Assembly (NCBI GenBank): GCA_946410305.1
Contig: CAMJZV010000001.1
Coordinates: 186,001 to 250,000 of the forward strand
Length of the DNA stretch: 64,000 nt
From: an uncultured Prevotellaceae bacterium
GTDB taxonomy: Bacteria > Bacteroidota > Bacteroidia > Bacteroidales > Bacteroidaceae
Reading direction: 5' to 3'
Part shown: positions 25,528-33,016 of the stretch, piece after piece
How positions within the stretch are numbered: the first letter of the stretch is position 1
How the letters are laid out: every line of letters begins with the position of its first letter
Notes under the pieces: model-generated
What the model was told of the DNA's origin: nothing
Database searches by the model: none
Seen by the model: only the letters and a program-made list of their open reading frames with translations
Made by a program: the position numbers and the translations under genes

Positions 25528-26352
25528 TTACTCTATTGGAATCTGAATCACTGACAGCCATTTTTCTGGGTCTTCTTGGTTCCAGGCTCCGTCGATGTAG
25601 CATGTGCGGTGCTGACCTGCGACCTTGAAGCCGTGTTCCTCGATGTAGCGGAAAGCCTCGGTGAACGACTCGTAGAAGCGTTCGTAGGGGCCCATGTGCT
25701 TCATGCAGAGTGCACGGGGTATGGCGGGCAGGCGCTTGAACTGGATGATGGCGCTGTCGTGGCCCATCTCCTCCACCTGTTCGCAATACTCGATGTCGAT
25801 GTCCGTCGGCGTGTACTCCTTGTTGTGTTCGATAGTAAAACAGTAGCCCGGCGGCAGACATTTGCAGCCGAGGCGCTGCATTTCGGGGCCGATCTTCTCG
25901 ACACACAGCGGGCCGAGTGCGGCGTAGTTGGGGATGACTTCACGATGACTTGCCACGATGATTTCGGGCAGCGATTGAATGCTGAATTTTTCCATTGTCT
26001 TCATTTCTTTGCGAGCGTTCCTCCAGTCGAGCAGTTGGTTGCGACGGGCTATCAGTGCCTTCAACTGTGCCTCCGTTTCCCTGATCTTCTCGGTCATCTG
26101 GCGGATGGTTGGCGTGTGCGAACCATCGTTGAACAGATCCTTGATCTCGTCCAGCGTGAAGCCGAGCCGTTGCAGGTCGCGAATGTCCTTCAACTGTTGC
26201 ATCTGGTCGATGCTGTAGTAGCGGTAGCCCGTCCACTCGTCCACCTCGTCAGGCGCGAGTAGTCCCTTCTGTTCGTAGTGACGCAGGGTCTTTACCGTCA
26301 CCTGCATCAACTGGGAGAACTCTCCGATTTTTAACCTTGTTTTCTTACTCAT
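25528..26352 (-). CDS. MerR family regulator with GyrI-like effector domain
   Basis: 274 residues, BmrR-like architecture. N-terminal winged helix (LKIGEFSQLMQVTVKTLRHYEQKGLLAP in outline, 7-34), coiled-coil (75-112), and a C-terminal GyrI-like ligand domain (125-274, ending LSVIQIPIE). Such regulators bind amphipathic drugs or other ligands and activate from between -33 and -7 elements. Own promoter at 26381-26388. Probably controls the downstream GyrI-GNAT-GNAT-CAT genes. Confidence 0.9.
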   Translation of the reverse strand: MSKKTRLKIGEFSQLMQVTVKTLRHYEQKGLLAPDEVDEWTGYRYYSIDQMQQLKDIRDLQRLGFTLDEIKDLFNDGSHTPTIRQMTEKIRETEAQLKALIARRNQLLDWRNARKEMKTMEKFSIQSLPEIIVASHREVIPNYAALGPLCVEKIGPEMQRLGCKCLPPGYCFTIEHNKEYTPTDIDIEYCEQVEEMGHDSAIIQFKRLPAIPRALCMKHMGPYERFYESFTEAFRYIEEHGFKVAGQHRTCYIDGAWNQEDPEKWLSVIQIPIE

Positions 26353-26380
26353 ATCGCGCGATGTTTTTGCTAAGCAGCCG

Positions 26381-26388
26381 CAAAGTTA
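26381..26388 (-). promoter_or_regulatory. Promoter of the MerR gene
   Basis: TAACTTTG on the minus strand, 28 bases before the MerR start. Confidence 0.65.
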
Positions 26389-26438
26389 AGGCATGACCTT
26401 AGGGACGAGTCAAGAGAAATGAAGATTTTAACATGGAT

Positions 26439-26927
26439 TTAACATATCGTTCTTATATAATGCCCCTCATGAATTGCGGCAAATGTGGCGATAGAGGCTA
26501 CAATGGTGATGGGGATGACTGTGCATAATGTCATGGGGACTGCAATGAAGAGTAAGAATCCTGTTATTTTGTTCGCATTTGTGTGAGGGAAGCAGCAACA
26601 CCCGTCCATCACGAGTGCCGAAAGCTGATTCACGACTTTGATCATGACGATTACCCCAGCCCACAGCCATAGCCATTGTGGCAGTTCAAGTATCGGCAGG
26701 AGCTTCCAGGCACAACACGCCACGAAGCAGATGTCTGCCAAGCTATCCATCAATGCTCCCTTCTTGGTAACACACTTTAGTTTCCGAGCCAGCCATCCGT
26801 CAACTATATCGCTGATGCCGCAGAGACCATAGATTATCCAAAACATCACACCCGCCACATCAAAAAGGAGCAGGCCCATAGAGCCTGCAATCCTAAGCAG
26901 CGTTATGATGTTCGGCAACTGAGTCAT
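26439..26927 (-). CDS. CDP-alcohol phosphatidyltransferase family membrane protein
   Basis: 162 residues, five or six membrane segments. The catalytic signature is intact: DIVDGWLARKLKCVTKKGAL followed by MDSLAD, that is DGxxAR(8)GxxxDxxxD. It transfers a phosphatidyl group from CDP-diacylglycerol to an alcohol acceptor at the membrane; acceptor unknown. It ends the promoter-led set GNAT-Zn ribbon, GNAT, GNAT and lies 12 bases after the second GNAT copy. Confidence 0.85.
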   Translation of the reverse strand: MTQLPNIITLLRIAGSMGLLLFDVAGVMFWIIYGLCGISDIVDGWLARKLKCVTKKGALMDSLADICFVACCAWKLLPILELPQWLWLWAGVIVMIKVVNQLSALVMDGCCCFPHTNANKITGFLLFIAVPMTLCTVIPITIVASIATFAAIHEGHYIRTIC

Positions 26928-26939
26928 CTTATTTCGATT

Positions 26940-27461
26940 TCATCGCAATTCCAATCTCAACACTCTGATAGGTCTGTTCTCACCTTGATACTGGTTCGCA
27001 TCGATGCAGGTCTCGCCAGTGGGATCGAAGCCGCATTTCTCCATTACTCTACCAGAAGCAGGATTATCTACGAAATGGCCGCTGATGAGCGATTTGATGT
27101 CCGTCGTCTCTCGGATGTGGTCTAACATCAGCCGAAGTGCCTCCGTGCAGATGCCCTGATTCCAATAGGGCTTCGCCACCCAATAGCCAATGAGCGGCTC
27201 ACCCTCGCGGGCTGGCAGGTCGCATTCGCACGAAGGACCATAGCCCATAGCGCCAATCGGTTCGTTTGTATCTTTTAGCACGATGGCCCATGTGTGTAGC
27301 GCATCGTTGAATACTGTGCGGATAATCTCCAGACTCTCCTCCACATTCTTATGTGGTGCCCATCCTGCCCGAGGCCCCACATCAGGATCGGAAGCCCACT
27401 TGAACAGCGTCTCCGCATCGCTGTCGCACCAAGGACGCAATATGATACGATTTGTTTCCAT
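26940..27461 (-). CDS. GNAT N-acetyltransferase (RimJ/RimL type), copy 2
   Basis: 173 residues, duplicate of 23852-24373; I count about 14 differences, for example NKG to NQG, GFVPTG to GFDPTG. All acetyl-CoA-contact motifs are retained, so both copies look functional. Two bases downstream of its partner GNAT at 27464. Confidence 0.9.
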   Translation of the reverse strand: METNRIILRPWCDSDAETLFKWASDPDVGPRAGWAPHKNVEESLEIIRTVFNDALHTWAIVLKDTNEPIGAMGYGPSCECDLPAREGEPLIGYWVAKPYWNQGICTEALRLMLDHIRETTDIKSLISGHFVDNPASGRVMEKCGFDPTGETCIDANQYQGENRPIRVLRLELR

Positions 27462-27463
27462 TG

Positions 27464-27955
27464 TTATTCTATTAATTCCATTTCAAAACCTTTCCATTCC
27501 TCTCCGTCAATTGGATAGGAATCTTCTCCTGTGATGTGGAAGCCGACGGACTTGTAGCATTCGACGGCAGAGAGATTAACACAAAACACACCAAGGGTAA
27601 TCTTCTGAGCGCCCAACTCTTGCTGTGCATAATCGATAGCGAGGCGCAGCATTTGCTTGCCATAGCCCTTACCGCGTTTCGAATCGTCCACGATGACGAA
27701 GCCAAAACGAATGACACTTTTATCCTCTGAGGGGAATCTCAATAGGATATGCCCGACGATCTCATCATTAGCTACAGCCGTGAGCGGATACATGTTTTCT
27801 CCCTCGTACTGTTCAATCATCTCATCAGGCTGACCAGGGTAATCCTTATACCTGTCAGCACTCCAAAGCCGGAAGGCATGTTTATCCTTGCACCAGTTCA
27901 GAATAGTCAGAGCATCGTTGATGTTGAATGGTCGAAGTGTCATCATTTTTTCCAT
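27464..27955 (-). CDS. GNAT N-acetyltransferase, copy 2 of second type
   Basis: 163 residues, duplicate of 24381-24878. Motif A VIVDDSKRGKGYGKQML is identical between copies while the N-terminal third varies more, which would fit divergence of the acceptor site. Start overlaps the end of the GNAT-zinc ribbon gene by 13 bases. Confidence 0.9.
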   Translation of the reverse strand: MEKMMTLRPFNINDALTILNWCKDKHAFRLWSADRYKDYPGQPDEMIEQYEGENMYPLTAVANDEIVGHILLRFPSEDKSVIRFGFVIVDDSKRGKGYGKQMLRLAIDYAQQELGAQKITLGVFCVNLSAVECYKSVGFHITGEDSYPIDGEEWKGFEMELIE

Positions 27956-28824
27956 CTCTTTAGCATCGGGAAAAAACCGCGCATCATCTGCTTGTACTCA
28001 TCTTTAGTCATGGGTTGGGGCATATTCTTGTTTACCTCGTCAACGAACTGGGCACAATGCTCAATCATTTCGTCCATCGTACATTCCTGCAGGAAGCGGC
28101 CGTCCTTGTAGCAGTATTGGCAGTAGTCGAAATTTGTGCTGCCGTCCGCATTCGTGCTGCAGTCCTCGATACGGGTCAACGGCATGCCGCAACTCTGACA
28201 GAACTGAGGGAGTTGGCCCTCCTGGAAGGACTTCTCCTTCAAAGAGAAGGTGGCTTCGTAGACCTCGAAAGCTTCAGGATTCTCATCGGCTACGAAATAG
28301 CCCTTGGGCGGACAGTAAGTTCCCTCACGATCACCCCAATAGCCAGGTATCAGTTCTTGGGCGAGGAAGTAAGGCACTTCTGCATCGCGAGGCTCTGCAT
28401 GATAGTGAATGTTCATTTTGCTGGCGAGGTCGAAGCCTGCGTGCTTGTAAAACTCGATATTGCCCTCCATCTGCAGAAGACCGATTCCCATTTCTTTGGC
28501 TTTCTCTATCGCATATTGCAACAGTTTCAGCCCGTAGCCCTTGCGTTTGTAGCCGGGGTGAATGCTGATGGGGCCGAAGGTCCAAGAAGGGAAAACCTTT
28601 CCCTCGTCAAGCGTAATCTCTGCCTTGGAGAACATCACATGGCCGATGATTTTATCGCTTTCCTCCATCACAAAATCTAGCTCGGAGATAAAGTCGGGAT
28701 TTGTTCTATACTGATTGAGCACATAATGCTCTGTGCATCCAGGACGGTAGACGTTCCAGAATGCTTCACGCGTAAGGTTCTCTACCTCGCGGTAATCTTT
28801 TGTTTGTTCTAAACGGATATTCAT
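27943..28824 (-). CDS. GNAT N-acetyltransferase fused to a zinc ribbon
   Basis: 293 residues from ATG 28824 (an upstream TTG is in frame but poorer). N-terminal GNAT (about 1-150) with ISIHPGYKRKGYGLKLL and NIEFYKHAGF; C-terminal zinc-ribbon domain with CQSCGMPL and YCQYCYKDG (four cysteines in two CxxC pairs), as in putative zinc-ribbon DUFs found fused or alone in Bacteroidota. First gene of the set driven by the box at 28869. Substrate unknown. Confidence 0.85.
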   Translation of the reverse strand: MNIRLEQTKDYREVENLTREAFWNVYRPGCTEHYVLNQYRTNPDFISELDFVMEESDKIIGHVMFSKAEITLDEGKVFPSWTFGPISIHPGYKRKGYGLKLLQYAIEKAKEMGIGLLQMEGNIEFYKHAGFDLASKMNIHYHAEPRDAEVPYFLAQELIPGYWGDREGTYCPPKGYFVADENPEAFEVYEATFSLKEKSFQEGQLPQFCQSCGMPLTRIEDCSTNADGSTNFDYCQYCYKDGRFLQECTMDEMIEHCAQFVDEVNKNMPQPMTKDEYKQMMRGFFPMLKRWKK

Positions 28825-28868
28825 GGCTAATTTCAATATTTCTTTGTTAGTTAGATGGTTTTCGACTG

Positions 28869-28876
28869 CAAAGTTA
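28869..28876 (-). promoter_or_regulatory. Promoter of GNAT-zinc ribbon operon
   Basis: TAACTTTG on the minus strand, 44 bases before ATG 28824. Confidence 0.65.
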
Positions 28877-28887
28877 CAAAAAGTTTT

Positions 28888-29439
28888 TTAATTCTTGATA
28901 TCCACGCCGCCAAAGAAATTGCTGGCGACAATGTGAATGGTGGGAGCCTTCGGGTCGGCATTGCGTGTGGCATGATTACCGACACCGCCGATGAAGCTAC
29001 GGCTCTTCACTTCAACGTTGACATGGGTGGGCACGAAGAGTTCGATGCCACCACAGAAGGTGTGGATGTCAATCTCCTCATCCTCAGTAATCACAGCCTC
29101 GCGCAGGTCCATGCGGATGCCACCGCAGAAGGCATCGAGACGGGCACCATGGAACGCCTCACCACGATAAATGTACTCGTCGCCACCATAGTTTACAGAG
29201 CAGCAGATGCGCTTGCCGTCCTCGCCGATGGGCAGCGGACGCTGCAACCACTGGTCTGGGTCACGGCGATAACTGTCGACAATAGTTCCTGCACCCACGT
29301 ATAGCAGCAGCGCTGGTGCAACGTATGCCGTCCAAGGCTGACACCACAGCCAGTCGTTCTCAATGATTCCCCATAGGTTGGCCAGTTTCCATGCACCAGC
29401 CACAATCAACAGAATTCCAAAAATCGTTCTTGTTTTCAT
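28888..29439 (-). CDS. LiaF-like membrane protein (DUF5668/LiaF C-terminal fold)
   Basis: 183 residues from ATG 29439 (preceded by AAAAAAGTAAAGGTT). Two hydrophobic segments at the N-terminus (about 6-22 and 35-55) followed by a beta-helix-like region (110-183) with repeated FCGGIRMDL, FCGGIELFVP, FIGGVGN and FFGGVDIKN, the pattern of the LiaF/VraT C-terminal domain. Such proteins respond to or modulate cell-envelope stress systems. Divergently transcribed from the LytTR regulator, so likely its partner or target. Confidence 0.8.
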   Translation of the reverse strand: MKTRTIFGILLIVAGAWKLANLWGIIENDWLWCQPWTAYVAPALLLYVGAGTIVDSYRRDPDQWLQRPLPIGEDGKRICCSVNYGGDEYIYRGEAFHGARLDAFCGGIRMDLREAVITEDEEIDIHTFCGGIELFVPTHVNVEVKSRSFIGGVGNHATRNADPKAPTIHIVASNFFGGVDIKN

Positions 29440-29551
29440 AACCTTTACTTTTTTATGATTAAACATTTCTGGGTGCAAGGACGGTGCAAGCCGAGTGCAA
29501 TCGAACTCGTTCGAATTGCCGAGGCGCCGCCCGTTCTCGCAAACTTGTTTG

Positions 29552-29559
29552 CAAAATTA
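29552..29559 (-). promoter_or_regulatory. Promoter of LiaF-like gene
   Basis: TAATTTTG on the minus strand; leader about 105 bases, which includes a palindromic GCAAACAAGTTTGC just downstream of the box. Confidence 0.6.
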
Positions 29560-29632
29560 CGGTGTAATGTTAATCACTCCAAATTTCTGGGATATTCTGC
29601 ATGGTTTTGTGATGAATGTCACTTTTATTTCG

Positions 29633-29640
29633 TACTTTTG
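29633..29640 (+). promoter_or_regulatory. Leaderless-type promoter of LytTR gene
   Basis: TACTTTTG, 8 bases before ATG 29649. Confidence 0.65.
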
Positions 29641-29648
29641 CGACTTGT

Positions 29649-30539
29649 ATGAAACAGGGACGTATAGAAACGATAACGACGAGGATCATCAGCACTACAT
29701 TTATGGTAGTGGCGCTGGCCGTATTCAAGCCTTTCGGATTGGATGCGTGGCAGTGGCAGGCCTACGTGCATCTGGTAGCCTTCTGGGTGATAGGATTCTC
29801 AATATGTATGTTGACCGACATCATCCTGAAGTATATTGTTAAGATGCCGAGGTCGTTCCAGAAAGGTGTCGACTACATTATCCGCCGCAACCTCTGGTTC
29901 CAGCTTATCAACACGCCGCTTGTGGCACTGGGCATCTGTCTTTATCGCAACTTCGTGCTGAGCAACCGCGTAGCGGGTAATCAGTTTTCTGTCGTCAATT
30001 TCCTTGAGACGCTTGTCATCATCGCTTTCTGTTCTTTCGCCATTGGACTCTACTGGCGCTTCAAGTACCGCAGCAAGTATCTGGCAATGGAATTGGAAGA
30101 GACGAGGCTGCTGAACGAAGAGTTGAAGAAGGTGCAGGAATCAAAGGTCGATGATTCGGACGATGTTCAGAATAGCGTGACTAGTCCCATTGATTCTTCA
30201 CTTACCCTCACTGGCACCACTAACGAATCTGTGACGCTTCAGATTTCCCACCTATTATATATTGAGGCTGTGGGCAACTACGTCAAGGTGAGCCATCTGT
30301 GCGACAATCAGGTGCATGCCGACATGCTTCGTGCTACCATGAAACAGATGGAGGAAACACTTCAAAACTATCCGATGATTGTCCGCTGCCATCGTGCCTT
30401 CTTGGTCAATCTTAGTCAGGTAGAGCAGATTGTCTCACATTCCGGCTCCACTCAACTCATCGTTAAGCACTGCCACGAGTCACTCCCCGTCTCGCGCAGC
30501 AACATGTCCACAATAAAAGAAGCCCTCAAATTGAATTGA
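29649..30539 (+). CDS. LytTR-domain regulator with N-terminal membrane segments
   Basis: 296 residues from ATG 29649. Four membrane helices (about 12-135), a coiled linker (LEETRLLNEELKKVQESK), then a C-terminal LytTR DNA-binding domain (190-296) with LLYIEAVGNYVKV, MIVRCHRAFLVNLSQV and LPVSRSNM. A membrane-bound LytTR without a receiver domain implies direct sensing by the membrane part. Probable targets are the adjacent receptor gene (30568) and the LiaF-like gene. Its final codons form half of a terminator stem. Confidence 0.88.
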   Translation: MKQGRIETITTRIISTTFMVVALAVFKPFGLDAWQWQAYVHLVAFWVIGFSICMLTDIILKYIVKMPRSFQKGVDYIIRRNLWFQLINTPLVALGICLYRNFVLSNRVAGNQFSVVNFLETLVIIAFCSFAIGLYWRFKYRSKYLAMELEETRLLNEELKKVQESKVDDSDDVQNSVTSPIDSSLTLTGTTNESVTLQISHLLYIEAVGNYVKVSHLCDNQVHADMLRATMKQMEETLQNYPMIVRCHRAFLVNLSQVEQIVSHSGSTQLIVKHCHESLPVSRSNMSTIKEALKLN

Positions 30540-30546
30540 GGGCTTC
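30519..30546. terminator. Bidirectional terminator overlapping the LytTR stop
   Basis: GAAGCCCTCAA (30519-30529) pairs with TTGAGGGCTTC (30536-30546), perfect 11-base stem with 6-base loop. The LytTR TGA (30537-30539) is inside the stem; it also serves the convergent receptor gene ending at 30568. Confidence 0.75.
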
Positions 30547-30567
30547 TTCGTATGAAGCAAATACGAA

Positions 30568-32802
30568 CTACATTCGTGCCTTTTGTTTCTCTCCAGCGCC
30601 ACTTCCACGATACTTTGAACGGGCCTCGTTGAACTTCCAGGTGAGGTCGAGCATGAAGGTGCGACGAGCGGGATTACTGGTTGTCAACTCGCGGATACCG
30701 TAAATGATGGCATCGGTTTTGTCGGTATTGAAGACATCGTAGCAACGCAGGTCGGCTGTCAATGAGCCCATACGTCCCAAACGGAAGTCGCGCTGCACAC
30801 CCAGCGTAGTATTAAAACGCTGGCAGGTGATGCGGTTGTTGTTATAGTCGCCCTTCGAAGACCACTGCATATTGGCCATCAGACGGAAGGCGTGCGGCAG
30901 TTCGATGTCGTTATTCCATGCAAGGGTCAGATAGGGGTGGTTGAGCGTCTTCAACGTACCATCGATAGTCGGTGTCTTATAGTTCTGGAAGATAGAATAA
31001 GCATACCACGTCGGGTGCCACTTGCCGATAGTTGGACGGGCCGACAGGCTGAAAGACAGCTGGTCGTAATCTTCAGTACTGTTGATAGGACGGACGAGGC
31101 TGATGAGCGGATCCGTGCTGCCAGGGAAAGGCTCGGTGGACAGGGTGACAACATCCTTGATGCGTCCGTAGTTGATGGTCAGGTTGGCCCACTGGTATGC
31201 CGCATTCAGCACGAGACTGTGCGTGTAGGTCGGCTTCAGATAAGGGTTGCCACTCTGGTAGGCATAGCGATTCAGATAGATGGTCGAACTGGTCAGGTTT
31301 GAGTAGCTGGGACGCTCGATATCACGACGATACGACAGCGACAGTTGCATCTTGCCAATAGGTGCCGATAGAACTACCGTGGGGAACCAATCACCATAGT
31401 TGCGACACACATCGTCTTCACGTACGCCAAAGTTGTAGTAGTCGTTCTGCAGGTGCTCATAGCGCATACCCACCTGGGCAAAGAGACGACCGAACTGGCG
31501 TCCGTACTCTACAAAGACTGCTGCTGACTTTTCGTTGATTTCCGTATCGGTAGCCTTCACGGGAACGGCATCTGTAGATGTAAACGAGTAGGCATCCATG
31601 CGATGGTTGTAGGAATACTCGCCACCTACGGAGAGGTTACCCTTCAAGATAGGATAAGAGAAGATAAGCTTCGAGGCCCAGAAGTCGTTCGAGCTGTTGG
31701 TGTTGCTCTCGATGAGGCGAGACTCGGTGCTGGCGGGTAAACCACCAGTCACAGAAGCAGCCGTTGTCTGCTCTGTGGTGCTGCCTGGAGTTTCTGTCTT
31801 ATCGAAGAGTCCATCAATGTTCAGGTCGATACCCAACCTACCAACCTTACCATTATAATAGGCATTGAAGATGTGCTTGCGGAAGTTGTCGTCCTGCCAG
31901 ATATGGCTCTCAGAGTGCTCCTTGAATTTACCGTTCTCATAGGAATCGGTAAAGAAATTACTGGTCAGTTCACCACTGGGATGGCGGTCGTACTTGTAGT
32001 AGGCACCGAAACTGTGTTTCTCGTTGACCATGTAGTTCACCTGCAATTGGGGTGACCATCCCTTCCAGATATTCTTCGTGTTCTGGGTGGTCTTGCCTAG
32101 AATATAATCGGGACCGGCATAGTATGTCAGGTCATTATCCTGCCTGCCTTCGTGGTGACCATAACGGCCAGCCCAGAACGAGGCGGTGATGTCGAGACCA
32201 CCCGTGCGATAGTTCACGTCGAGGTTGTTGGTCAGCGTGTGACCATACCTATAGATGCCACCTGCGTTATCCTGAAAACTCAGACCCTCACCCTGCGCCT
32301 TCTTCAGCGTGATACGAACGACAGCTTTTGTCGAGGCAGCATAGCGCGCACCTGGATTCTGCACCACGTCTACGTGCTGAATCTGGTCAGAGCGCAAACG
32401 AGAGAGTTCACTGACATCCTGCACCTTGCGTCCATTGATATACACCTCGGCAGCACCACGCCCAAGAACCTCTACACTCCCATCGCGCTCAGCCTTCAAC
32501 TGTGGAATTTTAGAGAGTGCGTCGCTCACAGTTCCGGCCTTTTCTAATATGGTACCTGCGACGGTGGTGCGCATAGCGTCGCCCTTGACACGTGTCTTGG
32601 GCAAACGGCCCTTGACCACGATGCCGCCGAGTTGTTGTGTCTGGTTATACCATAGGGTAGTGTCTATTGCCAAGGTGTCGGCATCCAACCACTCTTCGTA
32701 TTCTTCTACTTCATTGTTGTCATCGCCACTGGCTGCATAGGTCGTCATTGTCATCATCATTGCAACCATCATAAGTGTCATTCTAAAAAGCATCTTTTTC
32801 AT
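30568..32802 (-). CDS. TonB-dependent receptor / outer-membrane beta-barrel family protein
   Basis: 744 residues. Met-rich signal peptide (1-23), plug-like domain (55-180; LGGIVVKGRLPKTRVKGDAM, ISKIPQLKAE-type and VYINGRKVQD), then the large C-terminal barrel of the outer-membrane beta-barrel family (PF14905 type), ending with an aromatic strand and a basic tail (KQKARM). No carboxypeptidase-regulatory domain. Substrate unknown. Convergent with the LytTR gene, the common arrangement for LytTR-regulated receptors in Bacteroidota. Confidence 0.85.
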   Translation of the reverse strand: MKKMLFRMTLMMVAMMMTMTTYAASGDDNNEVEEYEEWLDADTLAIDTTLWYNQTQQLGGIVVKGRLPKTRVKGDAMRTTVAGTILEKAGTVSDALSKIPQLKAERDGSVEVLGRGAAEVYINGRKVQDVSELSRLRSDQIQHVDVVQNPGARYAASTKAVVRITLKKAQGEGLSFQDNAGGIYRYGHTLTNNLDVNYRTGGLDITASFWAGRYGHHEGRQDNDLTYYAGPDYILGKTTQNTKNIWKGWSPQLQVNYMVNEKHSFGAYYKYDRHPSGELTSNFFTDSYENGKFKEHSESHIWQDDNFRKHIFNAYYNGKVGRLGIDLNIDGLFDKTETPGSTTEQTTAASVTGGLPASTESRLIESNTNSSNDFWASKLIFSYPILKGNLSVGGEYSYNHRMDAYSFTSTDAVPVKATDTEINEKSAAVFVEYGRQFGRLFAQVGMRYEHLQNDYYNFGVREDDVCRNYGDWFPTVVLSAPIGKMQLSLSYRRDIERPSYSNLTSSTIYLNRYAYQSGNPYLKPTYTHSLVLNAAYQWANLTINYGRIKDVVTLSTEPFPGSTDPLISLVRPINSTEDYDQLSFSLSARPTIGKWHPTWYAYSIFQNYKTPTIDGTLKTLNHPYLTLAWNNDIELPHAFRLMANMQWSSKGDYNNNRITCQRFNTTLGVQRDFRLGRMGSLTADLRCYDVFNTDKTDAIIYGIRELTTSNPARRTFMLDLTWKFNEARSKYRGSGAGEKQKARM

Positions 32803-32862
32803 ATTTCTACTATTTTACCGTTCGTGATTTTTCGATTAAGCATTTTCGTCTATTGGACGCTG

Positions 32863-32870
32863 CAAAGGTA
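32863..32870 (-). promoter_or_regulatory. Promoter of receptor gene
   Basis: TACCTTTG on the minus strand, 60 bases before the start codon at 32802. Confidence 0.65.
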
Positions 32871-33016
32871 TGACGAAGTTGCAGCATTCACAAATTTCTG
32901 GGATAAACAGCACGGAAATGTGACGAATTGCAGCAATCATAATGCTTTGTAAACGAATTGTGCGAGATTTCTTCTTTACTACAATAAAATGGGGAGGAAG
33001 TGCGTTATATGAAGGT

